Part shown: positions 29,957 through 39,292 of the stretch, piece after piece
Layout of the letters: every line of letters starts with the position of its first letter
Numbering within the stretch: position 1 is the stretch's first letter
Assembly (NCBI RefSeq): GCF_025699295.1
Contig: NZ_JAILWB010000001.1
Location: 271,543-335,542, forward strand
DNA from: Hydrogenophaga sp.
Lineage (GTDB): Bacteria; Pseudomonadota; Gammaproteobacteria; Burkholderiales; Burkholderiaceae_C
Length of the DNA stretch: 64,000 nucleotides
Reading direction: 5' to 3'
Translations under genes and position numbers: made by a program
Notes under the pieces: model-generated
What the model was told of the DNA's origin: nothing
Database searches by the model: none
Seen by the model: the letters and a program-made list of their open reading frames with translations, nothing else

Positions 29957-31741
29957 ATGCCCATCACCCTGGACCAACTCAACCAAGCCCCGCTCGCCGA
30001 GGCCACGCAGATGCTCGACGGCCTGTACGAGCACTCGCCCTGGATCGCGGAGCAGGCGCTGGCACAGCGCCCATTCGCGTCGCTGGCCGCGCTGAAGCAC
30101 GCCATGGTGACCGTGCTCGCGCAAGCCGGCGTGGACGCGCAGCTCGCACTGATCCGCGCCCACCCCGAACTCGCCGGCAAGGCGATGGTGAGCCAGTCGC
30201 TCACCGCCGAATCCACCCACGAACAGACGAAGGCCGGTCTCACGAACTGCACACCCGAGGAGTTCGCGCACATCCAGCGGCTCAACACGAACTACAACGC
30301 GAAGTTCGGCTTTCCGTTCATCCTCGCGGTGCGCGGCCCGCGCGGCACGGGTCTCGCCAAGCGCGAGATCATTGCGACGTTCGAGCGCCGCCTGGGCAAC
30401 CCGGTGGACTTCGAGCGCGCCGAGTGCCTGCGCAACATCCACCGAATCGCCGAGATCCGCCTGAACGACAAGTTCGGCTTCGAGCCGGTGGTCGGCAACG
30501 AGGTCTGGGACTGGCACGAAGACCTGGCTCGCCACAGCGACCCCGGGTTCGCCGAACAGGGGCAGCTCACGGTGACGTACCTGACGGATGCGCACCGCGC
30601 CTGCGCCACCGATCTGGTAGCGCGCATGCGTGAGTGCGGATTCGATGAGGTGAACATCGATGCGGTGGGCAATGTGGTGGGCAGGTACTTCGGTGCCACG
30701 CCGCAGACCCCTGTCCTCCTCACCGGAAGCCACTACGACACCGTGCGCAACGGTGGAAAGTACGACGGCCGCCTGGGCATCTTCGTTCCCATGGCGTGTG
30801 TGAAACAGCTCCATGCAGCCCGCAGGCGCCTGCCGTTCGCCATCGAGGTCGTGGGCTTTGCCGAAGAAGAAGGCCAGCGCTACAAGGCCACCTTCCTCGG
30901 CTCGGGCGCGCTCACGGGCCACTTCAACCCGGCCTGGCTGGACCAGCAGGACGCCGAGGGCATGACCATGCGCGCGGCCATGCAGCACGCCGGCCTGCCC
31001 GCCGCGCTGGACGCCATCGGTGCGCTGCAGCGCGATCCGTCGCGCTACCTGGGCTTCGTCGAGGTGCACATCGAACAGGGCCCGGTGCTCAACGAGATGG
31101 ACCTGCCCCTGGGCGTGGTCACCTCCATCAACGCCAGCGTGCGCTATCTGTGCGAGGCCATTGGCATGGCCAGCCACGCCGGCACCACGCCCATGGACCG
31201 GCGCCGTGACGCGGCCAGCGCCGTGGCCGAAATCGCGCTCTACGCCGAGCAGCGTGCCGGCGCCGACGGCGACTCGGTCGCCACCATCGGCATGCTGCAG
31301 GTGCCCGGAGGCTCTATCAACGTGGTACCCGGCCGCTGTCTGTTCTCGCTCGACCTGCGCGCACCCAGCGACGCGCAGCGCGATGCGCTGGAACGCGACA
31401 TCCTCGCGCAGTTGCGCGCCATCTGCGAACGGCGCGGCATCGCCATCAGCACCGAGGAAACCATGCGCGCCGCCGCCGCCCCGAGTGCGCCCGCCTGGCA
31501 GTCGCGCTGGGAACGCGCCGTGAAGGCACTGGGCGTGCCGCTGCACCGCATGCCCAGTGGGGCCGGCCACGATGCCATGAAGCTGCACGAGGTGATGCCG
31601 CAGGCCATGCTTTTCGTGCGAGGCCTCAACAGCGGCATCAGCCACAACCCGCTGGAGTCCACCACCAGCGACGACATGGAACTCTGCGTGAACGCCTTCT
31701 CGCACCTGCTCGACCAACTCGCCACCGAACACCAGCCCTGA
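29957..31741 (+). CDS. OHCU decarboxylase / allantoate amidohydrolase fusion
   Basis: 594-residue bifunctional protein. Residues 1 to about 165 match UraD (OHCU decarboxylase): LAALKHAMVTVLAQAG, LIRAHPELAGKAM and the FAHIQRLNTNYNAKFGFPFI block. Residues from about 178 match an allantoate amidohydrolase of the M20 family (AllC): metal ligands in LTGSHYDTVRNGGKYDGRLG, VGFAEEEGQRY and VEVHIEQGPVLNEMDLPLG, ending with SGAGHDAMKLHEVMP. The fusion joins steps on both sides of PuuE. It lies seven bases before the next M20 gene. Confidence 0.93.
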   Translation: MPITLDQLNQAPLAEATQMLDGLYEHSPWIAEQALAQRPFASLAALKHAMVTVLAQAGVDAQLALIRAHPELAGKAMVSQSLTAESTHEQTKAGLTNCTPEEFAHIQRLNTNYNAKFGFPFILAVRGPRGTGLAKREIIATFERRLGNPVDFERAECLRNIHRIAEIRLNDKFGFEPVVGNEVWDWHEDLARHSDPGFAEQGQLTVTYLTDAHRACATDLVARMRECGFDEVNIDAVGNVVGRYFGATPQTPVLLTGSHYDTVRNGGKYDGRLGIFVPMACVKQLHAARRRLPFAIEVVGFAEEEGQRYKATFLGSGALTGHFNPAWLDQQDAEGMTMRAAMQHAGLPAALDAIGALQRDPSRYLGFVEVHIEQGPVLNEMDLPLGVVTSINASVRYLCEAIGMASHAGTTPMDRRRDAASAVAEIALYAEQRAGADGDSVATIGMLQVPGGSINVVPGRCLFSLDLRAPSDAQRDALERDILAQLRAICERRGIAISTEETMRAAAAPSAPAWQSRWERAVKALGVPLHRMPSGAGHDAMKLHEVMPQAMLFVRGLNSGISHNPLESTTSDDMELCVNAFSHLLDQLATEHQP

Positions 31742-31747
31742 ACCCCG

Positions 31748-33007
31748 ATGACACACGAACAACAACTGGATGCCTGGATCGACGCCCACTTCGACGAGGA
31801 AGTGCGCTTCCTGCAGGAGCTCGTGCGCGTGCCCACCGACACGCCACCCGGCAACAACGCGCCGCACGCCGAACGTACCGCCGAGTTGCTGGCCACCATG
31901 GGCCTGCAGGCTGAGAAACATGCCGTGCCCGCGGCCGAGGTGCAGGCAGCCGGCTTGCAAAGCATCACCAACCTGATCGTGCGCCGGCCCTACGGCCCGG
32001 GCAGGACCATTGCGCTCAACGCGCACGGCGATGTGGTGCCACCCGGCGAAGGCTGGACGCACGACCCCTATGGCGGTGAGGTCGTGGACGGCAGGATCTA
32101 CGGCCGCGCGACCGCGGTGAGCAAGTGCGACATCGCCAGCTTCAGCTTTGCCATCCGCGCGCTGGAATCCGTCAGCACTTCGCTGGGCGCGAAGCTCGCT
32201 GGTGGCGTGGAACTGCACGTGACCTACGACGAGGAATACGGTGGCGAGGTTGGCCCCGACTGGCTGCTGAACAAAGGCCTGACCCAACCCGACCTGATGA
32301 TCGCCGCAGGCTTCAGCTACCAGGTGGTGGTGGCGCACAACGGCTGCCTGCAGCTGGAAGTGACGGTGCACGGCGACATGGCGCACGCCGCCATTCCCGA
32401 CAGCGGCACCGACGCGCTGCAGGGCGCCACCCACATCCTCAACGCGCTGTACGCGCTCAACGCCGACTACCTCAAGGTCACGTCCAGCGTCGAAGGCATC
32501 ACGCACCCCTACCTCAACGTCGGCCAGATCCATGGCGGCACCAACACCAACGTGATCCCGGGCAAGGTGGTGCTCAAGGTCGACCGTCGCATGATCCCCG
32601 AGGAAGACCCGGCCGAGGTGGAAGCCTCATTGCGCCGCACCATCGAGCAGGCGGCCGCCAGCTTCCAGCCGCCCCGTGGCGGCAAACAACTGAAGGTCGA
32701 TGTGCGCCGCATCCTGCTCGCTCGCGCCATGAAGCCGCTGCCAGGCAACCAGCCGCTGGTGCAGGCGATCCAGAAGCACGGTCAGGCCGTGTTCGGTGAA
32801 GCCATTCCCGCCGTGGGCACGCCGCTCTACACCGATGTGCGCCTGTACGTCGAGCGCGGCATCCCCGGTGTGATCTACGGCGCGGGCCCGCGCACGGTGC
32901 GCGAATCGAACGCCAAACGCGCCGACGAGCACCTGGTGCTGGAAGACCTGCGGCGCGCCACCAAGGTGATCGCGCGCACGCTGTTCGACCTGCTGCAACC
33001 CGGCTGA
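31748..33007 (+). CDS. M20-family (ArgE/DapE-like) metallohydrolase, substrate unknown
   Basis: 419-residue metal-dependent hydrolase with the first ligand pair in LNAHGDVVPPGEGWTHDPYGG, the family region GRATAVSKCDIASFSFAI, catalytic Glu pair in VTYDEEYGGEVGPDWLLN, and the dimerisation-domain region VHGDMAHAAIPDSGTDALQG. It lies seven bases after the UraD-allantoate amidohydrolase gene, so it probably acts in the same pathway, for example on ureidoglycolate or a related ureido compound. No motif fixes the substrate. Confidence 0.85.
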   Translation: MTHEQQLDAWIDAHFDEEVRFLQELVRVPTDTPPGNNAPHAERTAELLATMGLQAEKHAVPAAEVQAAGLQSITNLIVRRPYGPGRTIALNAHGDVVPPGEGWTHDPYGGEVVDGRIYGRATAVSKCDIASFSFAIRALESVSTSLGAKLAGGVELHVTYDEEYGGEVGPDWLLNKGLTQPDLMIAAGFSYQVVVAHNGCLQLEVTVHGDMAHAAIPDSGTDALQGATHILNALYALNADYLKVTSSVEGITHPYLNVGQIHGGTNTNVIPGKVVLKVDRRMIPEEDPAEVEASLRRTIEQAAASFQPPRGGKQLKVDVRRILLARAMKPLPGNQPLVQAIQKHGQAVFGEAIPAVGTPLYTDVRLYVERGIPGVIYGAGPRTVRESNAKRADEHLVLEDLRRATKVIARTLFDLLQPG

Positions 33008-33108
33008 ATCCCCCTGCGGAATCACCCGTGAAACACCGCGCCCGCCGGGGCGCCCCAGGGCCGTGTGCGTGACACAATGAACACGCATACATGCCCCCTG
33101 GAGACAAC

Positions 33109-35397
33109 ATGACCCCTGCCGAACAAGCCCTGCGCGACGCCGCGTTCGAGTACCACCGCACACCGAACCGCGGCAAGATTTCCGTCACACCCACCAAGCC
33201 CCTGTCCAATCAGCGCGACCTCTCGCTGGCCTACTCACCCGGCGTGGCCTACCCCTGCCTGGCGATCGAGGCCGACCCCGCGATGGCGGCCGAGTACACC
33301 TCGCGCGGCAACCTCGTCGGCGTGGTCACCAACGGCACGGCCGTGCTCGGTCTGGGCGACATCGGACCGCTGGCGGCCAAGCCGGTGATGGAGGGCAAGG
33401 GCTGCCTGTTCAAGAAGTTCGCCGGCATCGACGTGTTCGACATCGAGCTCGACGAAAAGGACCCGGACAAGCTGGTCGAAATCATCGCCGCGCTCGAGCC
33501 CACACTGGGCGGCATCAACCTCGAAGACATCAAGGCGCCCGAGTGCTTCTACATCGAGAAGAAGCTGCGCGAACGCATGGGCATCCCGGTCTTCCACGAC
33601 GACCAGCACGGCACAGCCATCATCTCGGCCGCCGCCTTGCTCAACGGCCTGGAGCTGGTGGGCAAGGACATCGCCTCGGTCAAGCTCGCGGTCAGCGGCG
33701 CGGGCGCGGCCGCCATCGCCTGCCTGGACGTGATGGTTGGCCTGGGCGTGAAGCGCGAGCATATCTACGTCTGCGACTCCAAGGGCGTGGTGTACGAGGG
33801 CCGCCCTGGTGGCTACGACGAATCCAAGTCGCGCTACGCGCAAAAGACCGACAAACGCACGCTGGCCGACGCGGTCAATGGCGCCGACGTGTTCCTGGGT
33901 TGCTCGGCGCCCGGTGTGCTCACCGCCGAGATGATGAAGACCATGGGCCCGAAACCCATCGTGCTCGCGCTGGCCAACCCCGAGCCCGAGATCCGGCCCG
34001 AACTGGCCAAGGCCGTGCGGCCTGACTGCATCATCGCCACCGGCCGCAGCGACTACCCGAACCAGGTCAACAACGTCCTTTGCTTCCCTTACATCTTCCG
34101 CGGCGCGCTCGACTGCGGCGCCACGCGCATCACCGAGGAAATGAAGCTGGCCTGCGTGCGCCAGATTGCCGACCTGGCCAAGAGCGAGACCAGCGACGAG
34201 GTCGCCAGCGCCTACGCGGGGCAGGACCTGAGCTTCGGCCCCGACTACCTGATCCCCAAACCCTTCGACTCGCGCCTCATCCTTCGCATCGCACCCGCCG
34301 TGGCGCAGGCTGCGGCGGACTCGGGCGTGGCCACACGCCCCATCGCCGACATGGACGCCTACCGCCAGCAGTTGGGCCGCTTCGTCTACCAGACCGGCAT
34401 CCTGATGCAGCCGGTGTTCAACGCCGCCAAGGCACAGACGAAGAAGGCGCGCGTGGCCTATGCGGACGGCGAGGACGAGCGCGCGCTGCGCGCCGCGCAG
34501 ATGGCGATCGACGACCAGGTCGCCCTGCCGATCCTGATCGGCCGCCCGGCCGTGATCGAGGCGCGCATCGCCAAGGCGGGCCTGCGCATGAAGCTCGGGC
34601 AGGACGTGCAGAACGTCAACCCCGAGGACGACCCGCGCTTTCGCCAGTACTGGGAGCACTACCACAAGCTCATGGGCCGCGATGGCGCAACCCCCGAGGT
34701 CGCCAAGGCCGCGGTGCGCCGCTCCAACACCATCATCGGTTCGCTCATGCTCTCGCTCGGCGACGCCGACGCGCTCATCTGCGGCCTGGTGGGCAGCTAC
34801 ATGACGCACCTGGAGCGCATCGACCACGTGCTGGGGCGCCGCGAAGGCGCCGGGCTGTATGCCGCCGTGAACGCACTCATGACACAGCGCGGCCCGATCT
34901 TCATCGCCGACACCTACGTCAACGAAGACCCGAGCGCCGAGGAACTGGCCGAGATCGCCTGGATGGCCGCGCAGGAAGTGCAGCGCTTCGGCCTGCCGCC
35001 GCAGGTGGCTTTTCTATCGCACTCGAGCTACGGGTCGAGCAAGCGCGCCTCGGCGCGCAAGATGGCGCGGGCGCGCGACCTGTTCGTGGCCGCGCACCCG
35101 GGCATCGAATGCGACGGTGAACTGCACGGCGACGCCGCGCTGCAGCCCGAGATCCGCCACGCCTACCTGGCCGAGACGACGCTCTCGGGCGCGGCCAACC
35201 TGCTGATCTGCCCCAACCTGGACGCGGCCAACATCCTCTACAACGTGATGAAGACCACCGCCAGCGGCGGCGTCACCGTGGGCCCGGTGCTCATGGGTTC
35301 GGCGGCTCCCGTGCACATCCTCACGCCGGCGGCCACGGTGCGGCGCGTACTCAACATGACGGCGCTGGCGGCGGCCAGCAGCGCCACCCGGAACTGA
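33109..35397 (+). CDS. maeB: NADP-dependent malic enzyme with phosphotransacetylase-like domain
   Basis: Decarboxylates malate to pyruvate. From the ATG at 33109, which has GGAG eight bases upstream, it has 762 residues. The malic enzyme part (1-420) has [35 protein letters not shown] and [15 protein letters not shown]. The C-terminal half (about 430-762) matches the phosphate acetyl/butyryltransferase fold, including [13 protein letters not shown]. It is preceded by a 101-base gap with no recognised signal. Glyoxylate from ureidoglycolate can reach malate, which gives a possible reason for its place here. Confidence 0.94.
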   Translation: MTPAEQALRDAAFEYHRTPNRGKISVTPTKPLSNQRDLSLAYSPGVAYPCLAIEADPAMAAEYTSRGNLVGVVTNGTAVLGLGDIGPLAAKPVMEGKGCLFKKFAGIDVFDIELDEKDPDKLVEIIAALEPTLGGINLEDIKAPECFYIEKKLRERMGIPVFHDDQHGTAIISAAALLNGLELVGKDIASVKLAVSGAGAAAIACLDVMVGLGVKREHIYVCDSKGVVYEGRPGGYDESKSRYAQKTDKRTLADAVNGADVFLGCSAPGVLTAEMMKTMGPKPIVLALANPEPEIRPELAKAVRPDCIIATGRSDYPNQVNNVLCFPYIFRGALDCGATRITEEMKLACVRQIADLAKSETSDEVASAYAGQDLSFGPDYLIPKPFDSRLILRIAPAVAQAAADSGVATRPIADMDAYRQQLGRFVYQTGILMQPVFNAAKAQTKKARVAYADGEDERALRAAQMAIDDQVALPILIGRPAVIEARIAKAGLRMKLGQDVQNVNPEDDPRFRQYWEHYHKLMGRDGATPEVAKAAVRRSNTIIGSLMLSLGDADALICGLVGSYMTHLERIDHVLGRREGAGLYAAVNALMTQRGPIFIADTYVNEDPSAEELAEIAWMAAQEVQRFGLPPQVAFLSHSSYGSSKRASARKMARARDLFVAAHPGIECDGELHGDAALQPEIRHAYLAETTLSGAANLLICPNLDAANILYNVMKTTASGGVTVGPVLMGSAAPVHILTPAATVRRVLNMTALAAASSATRN

Positions 35398-35415
35398 GCG
35401 CGCTCGAACCGCCCT

Positions 35416-35441
35416 GAGGGACGCTGCGGCGCCCCTTTTTC
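35416..35441 (+). terminator. Likely terminator after maeB
   Basis: GGGACGC-TGCG-GCGCCCC stem with one mismatch followed by five T, 20 bases after the maeB stop. Confidence 0.6.
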
Positions 35442-35527
35442 GTTTCTGACCCCGCCGTCTGGCTGTCCACCACCGGTCAGAAACCGGGTTTCCCCTAGCT
35501 GCCCATCATTCGTTCGTACACATAAAC

Positions 35528-35535
35528 TGTATACA
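35528..35535. promoter_or_regulatory. TGTATACA operator upstream of the nucleobase permease
   Basis: Palindrome TGTATACA in AAACTGTATACACATTTG, 44 bases before the permease start codon. This context is nearly the same as that at 37207 (CTGTATACACATT in both). Confidence 0.7.
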
Positions 35536-35578
35536 CATTTGCATGCATTGAAGCCCGTTCACGCCCAAGGAGCCCTCC

Positions 35579-37060
35579 ATGTCCACCCCCGTCCACCCGG
35601 TTGATGAAGTCCTGCCCGCCGGCAAGCTCACCGCCCTCGGCCTGCAACACGTGCTGGTGATGTACGCCGGCGCAGTCGCCGTGCCGCTCATCGTGGGCCG
35701 CGCGCTCAAGCTCAGCCCCGAGCAGGTGGCCATGCTGATCTCGGCCGACCTGTTCTGCTGTGGTCTGGTCACACTGATCCAGTCACTCGGCGCCACGCAA
35801 TGGTTCGGGATCAAGCTGCCGGTGATGATGGGCGTGACGTTCGCCTCCGTGGCGCCCATGGTCGCCATGGCCAACAGCAACCCGGGTGTGCAGGGCGCGG
35901 GTCTGATCTTCGGCTCCATCATCGGCGCGGGCGTGGTCTCCATCGCCATCGCACCCGTCGTCAGCCGCATGCTGCGCTTCTTCCCGCCCGTGGTCACCGG
36001 CACCATCATCGCGGTGATCGGCATCAGCCTCATGCGCATCGGCATCAACTGGATCTTCGGCAACCCCTTCGGCCCGACCGCGCCCAGCATCCCCAACCCC
36101 GAACACCTGCAGTGGCTCGACACCGTGAAGCAGGCCTCAGCCAGCGGCGCGGTGCCCGAGATACCCAGGGGCATGGCCATCGTGGGCAGCGTGCCCAACC
36201 CGGCCTATGCCCAGGCGCCCCACATCGCCATCGCCGCCATCGTGCTGGCCGCGATCCTGCTCATCGCGAAGTACGCCCGGGGCTTCATCGCCAACATCTC
36301 GGTGCTGCTGGGCATCGTCATCGGTGGTGCCATCGCCACCGCGGCTGGCCTGATGCATTTCGACAAGGTCGGCAAGGCCCAGTGGTTCGATCTGGTGCTG
36401 CCGTTCGAGATCGCCGCGCCTGTCTTCGACCCCATCCTGATCCTGACCATGAGCCTGGTGATGATCGTGGTGATGATCGAATCCACCGGCATGTTCCTCG
36501 CGCTGGGCGACATGACCGAGCGCAAGGTCGACCAGAAATCACTCACCGCCGGGCTGCGCACCGACGGCCTGGGCACGCTCATCGGCGGCATCTTCAACAC
36601 CTTCCCGTACACCAGCTTCTCCCAGAACGTCGGCCTGGTCGGCGTCACCGGCGTGAAGAGCCGCTTCGTCTGCGTGGCCGGCGGCCTCATCCTCATCGTG
36701 CTCGGTCTGCTGCCCAAGATGGCCGCGCTGGTCGAATCGCTGCCCACCTTCGTGCTCGGCGGCGCGGGCCTGGTGATGTTCGGCATGGTCGCGGCCACCG
36801 GCATCCGCATCCTGGCCGGTGTGGACTACAAGGGCAACCGCAACAACCTGTTCATCGTGGCGGTGTCGATCGGCTTCGGCATGATCCCGCTGGTCGCGCC
36901 GAACTTCAAGCAGTGGATGCCGCACGCCATCCACCCGCTGATCGAGTCCGGCATCCTGCTGGCCTCCATCAGCGCCGTGGTGCTCAACCTGTATTTCAAC
37001 GGCAGCCGGGGTGACGCCACCGCGGCAATCCACGCGGCGAAGCAGGCCGACGCGCACTGA
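35579..37060 (+). CDS. NCS2-family nucleobase (xanthine/urate/uracil) permease
   Basis: 493-residue inner-membrane symporter with about 14 predicted segments. It starts with LTALGLQHVLVMYAGAVAVPLIVG, the typical NCS2 TM1. Motifs include the TM3 region FGIKLPVMMGVTF, VVMIESTGMFLALGDMTE (TM8, substrate-binding Glu) and FNTFPYTSFSQNVGLVGVTGV (TM10, NAT signature region). The shape fits a xanthine or urate carrier of the XanQ/UacT/PbuX kind, which the operator and neighbours support; exact specificity is not readable. Confidence 0.92.
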   Translation: MSTPVHPVDEVLPAGKLTALGLQHVLVMYAGAVAVPLIVGRALKLSPEQVAMLISADLFCCGLVTLIQSLGATQWFGIKLPVMMGVTFASVAPMVAMANSNPGVQGAGLIFGSIIGAGVVSIAIAPVVSRMLRFFPPVVTGTIIAVIGISLMRIGINWIFGNPFGPTAPSIPNPEHLQWLDTVKQASASGAVPEIPRGMAIVGSVPNPAYAQAPHIAIAAIVLAAILLIAKYARGFIANISVLLGIVIGGAIATAAGLMHFDKVGKAQWFDLVLPFEIAAPVFDPILILTMSLVMIVVMIESTGMFLALGDMTERKVDQKSLTAGLRTDGLGTLIGGIFNTFPYTSFSQNVGLVGVTGVKSRFVCVAGGLILIVLGLLPKMAALVESLPTFVLGGAGLVMFGMVAATGIRILAGVDYKGNRNNLFIVAVSIGFGMIPLVAPNFKQWMPHAIHPLIESGILLASISAVVLNLYFNGSRGDATAAIHAAKQADAH

Positions 37061-37084
37061 AGCGGCCGACCTGCCCCTCACGAC

Positions 37085-37108
37085 AGGCCCCACCCCGGGG
37101 CCTTTTTT
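37085..37108 (+). terminator. Intrinsic terminator after the permease
   Basis: GGCCCC-ACC-CCGGGGCC stem followed by six T, 25 bases past the permease stop. Confidence 0.85.
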
Positions 37109-37206
37109 CATGCACCGAGCCACCCTGATCTGGTGCAAGCCCCGATGTGGTGCGCACCATTTAGGGTTAGCCTCGATGCCGCCTCAACCCCGTCCGGCGA
37201 AAATCT

Positions 37207-37214
37207 GTATACAC
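37207..37214. promoter_or_regulatory. TGTATACA operator upstream of the ABC importer
   Basis: Palindrome TGTATACA in AAATCTGTATACACATTCTG, 134 bases before the start of the first binding-protein gene. The likely binder is the GntR protein at 28331. Confidence 0.65.
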
Positions 37215-37347
37215 ATTCTGTGCTCAAAAGGCGCGCGGGCGCCCGATGTCCCTTGTGCGCGCGGTTGGCACCTTTATTGCTGACACTGCCGTACGCCCGG
37301 GTGACGACAGAGCCACTCCCTGCAACCCGCCTTTCCCAGGAGAAACC

Positions 37348-38382
37348 ATGAACAAGCGCCATTTCATCAAGACCGCCGCCACGCTGGTCGCCGCAGCCGC
37401 CTTCGGCAGCAGCGCCCACGCACAGACGCCCATCAAGTTCCAGCTCGACTGGCGTTTCGAAGGTCCTGCCGCGCTGTTCCTGCAGCCTGCCGCCAAGGGT
37501 TACTTCAAGGCCGCCGGGCTGGACGTGACGATCGACTCCGGCAACGGCTCGGGCGGCACCGTCACGCGCGTGGCCTCAGGCAGCTACGACATGGGCTTTG
37601 CCGATCTCGCCGCCCTGATGGAATTCCACGCCAACAACCCGGACGCCCCGAACAAGCCGGTGGCCGTGATGATGGTCTACAACAACACGCCGGCCGCGGT
37701 GCTCGCGCTCAGGAAGAGCGGCATCACCAAGCCCGCCGACCTCAACGGCAAGAAGCTTGGCGCGCCGGTGTTCGACGCTGGACGCAAGGCCTACCCGATC
37801 TTCCAGAAGGCCAACAACATCACCACCGCCAACTGGACCTCGATGGACCCGCCGCTGCGCGAGACCATGCTGGTGCGCGGCGACATCGACGCCATCACCG
37901 GCTTCTCGTTCACCTCGCTGCTCAACCTGGAAGCGCGCGGCGTCAAGCCCGAGGACGTGGTCATCATGCCCTACGGTGACCACGGCGTGAAACTGTACGG
38001 CAACGTCATCATTGCCTCGCCGAAGATGATCAAGGAGAACCCGGCCGCCGTGAAAGCCTTCCTCACCGCATTCGCCAAGGGCGCCAAGGAAGTCATCGCC
38101 AACCCCGCTGCCAGCATCGAAACCGTGAAGGCGCGCGACGGCATCATCAACGTGCCGCTGGAGACCCGCCGCCTGGCCATGGCCATCGACTCCGTGATCG
38201 CCAGCCCGGACGCGCGCAAGGAAGGCTTCGGCCAGGTCAACCCGGGTCGCCTCTCGCTGATGGCCTCCCAGGTGTCCGATGCCTACGGCACCAAGACCCG
38301 CATCGATCCGGCCGCAGTCTGGAACGGTTCGATGCTGCCCGCCGCGGCCGACCTCAACATCCTGCCGCCGGCGAAGAAGTAA
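37348..38382 (+). CDS. ABC importer substrate-binding protein, NMT1/THI5-like (first copy)
   Basis: 344-residue periplasmic protein with a signal peptide cut near AHAQT (residues 1-26). The mature start PIKFQLDWRFEGPAALFLQPAAKGYFKAAGLDV is the NMT1/THI5 (SsuA/ThiY-like) opening. The ATG at 37348 has AGGAG six bases upstream. It is followed by its ATPase and permease genes. The family binds pyrimidine or purine-like molecules in known cases; here xanthine, urate or another purine is plausible. Confidence 0.9.
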   Translation: MNKRHFIKTAATLVAAAAFGSSAHAQTPIKFQLDWRFEGPAALFLQPAAKGYFKAAGLDVTIDSGNGSGGTVTRVASGSYDMGFADLAALMEFHANNPDAPNKPVAVMMVYNNTPAAVLALRKSGITKPADLNGKKLGAPVFDAGRKAYPIFQKANNITTANWTSMDPPLRETMLVRGDIDAITGFSFTSLLNLEARGVKPEDVVIMPYGDHGVKLYGNVIIASPKMIKENPAAVKAFLTAFAKGAKEVIANPAASIETVKARDGIINVPLETRRLAMAIDSVIASPDARKEGFGQVNPGRLSLMASQVSDAYGTKTRIDPAAVWNGSMLPAAADLNILPPAKK

Positions 38383-38406
38383 GCACCCCCAAAGGCCTCT
38401 GGCCCA

Positions 38407-38439
38407 GGCCAGCCTCCCTGCGGCGGCTGGCCTTTTTTT
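38407..38439 (+). terminator. Hairpin with T-run inside the ABC operon
   Basis: GGCCAGCC-TCCCTGCGGC-GGCTGGCC stem followed by seven T, between the binding-protein and ATPase genes. It probably lets the binding protein be made in excess over the membrane parts. Confidence 0.8.
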
Positions 38440-38451
38440 CAGGAAGACCCC

Positions 38452-39273
38452 ATGCAAGACACCTCCAGCGAACAGCCCTTCGTCGATTTCGACCAGGTCT
38501 GGCTGGCCTACAACGACGACCTGCTGGCGAAGAACGTCTTCGCGGTGGAGGACATCAACCTGCAGGTGAAACATGGCGAGTTCATCGCCATCGTCGGCCC
38601 TTCGGGTTGCGGCAAGTCCACCTTCATGAAGCTCACCACCGGCCTGCGCATGCCCAGCATGGGCAAGATCCGCATCGACGGCCAGCCCGTCACCGGCCCG
38701 CTGAAAATCTCGGGCATGGCCTTCCAGGCGCCTTCCCTGCTGCCCTGGCGCACCACGCTGGACAACGTGCTGCTGCCACTGGAGATCGTCGAGCCGTACC
38801 GCAGCCAGTTCAAGGACCGCCGCAAGGAGTTCGAGGAACGCGCGAAGAAGCTGCTGGCCAGCGTAGGGCTGGGCGGTATGGAAAAGAAGTTTCCCTGGGA
38901 GCTTTCGGGCGGCATGCAACAGCGCGCCAGCATCTGCCGCGCGCTCATCCACGAACCCAAGATGCTGCTGCTCGACGAACCCTTCGGCGCGCTCGACGCC
39001 TTCACGCGCGAGGAACTGTGGTGCACGCTGCGCGACCTCTGGGAGGCGCAGCGCTTCAACGTCATCCTGGTCACGCACGACCTGCGCGAATCGGTCTTCC
39101 TGGCCGACACGGTCTACTGCATGAGCAAGAGCCCGGGGCGTTTCGTGGTGCAGCGCGAGATCCCGATACCGCGCACGCGCGAGCTGGAAGTGACCTACAC
39201 CAAGGAGTTCTCCGACATCGTGCTCGAACTGCGTGGCCACATCGGTGCCATGCGCACCCCCGTCAACCAGTGA
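38452..39273 (+). CDS. ABC importer ATP-binding protein
   Basis: 273-residue ATPase of the nitrate/sulfonate/taurine-type importers. Walker A is GPSGCGKSTFMKL, the Q-loop is in GMAFQAPSLLPWR, the signature is LSGGMQQRASICRAL, and Walker B is MLLLDEPFGALD; the H-loop His is in VILVTHDLRE. It works with the permease 19 bases downstream. Confidence 0.93.
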   Translation: MQDTSSEQPFVDFDQVWLAYNDDLLAKNVFAVEDINLQVKHGEFIAIVGPSGCGKSTFMKLTTGLRMPSMGKIRIDGQPVTGPLKISGMAFQAPSLLPWRTTLDNVLLPLEIVEPYRSQFKDRRKEFEERAKKLLASVGLGGMEKKFPWELSGGMQQRASICRALIHEPKMLLLDEPFGALDAFTREELWCTLRDLWEAQRFNVILVTHDLRESVFLADTVYCMSKSPGRFVVQREIPIPRTRELEVTYTKEFSDIVLELRGHIGAMRTPVNQ

Positions 39274-39292
39274 GCGCGCGAGGATATTCACC

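Noticed and set aside
29831..32533. A 900-codon minus-strand open frame
   Set aside because: Antisense to the UraD-allantoate amidohydrolase fusion and the M20 gene, no family pattern, same shadow composition.
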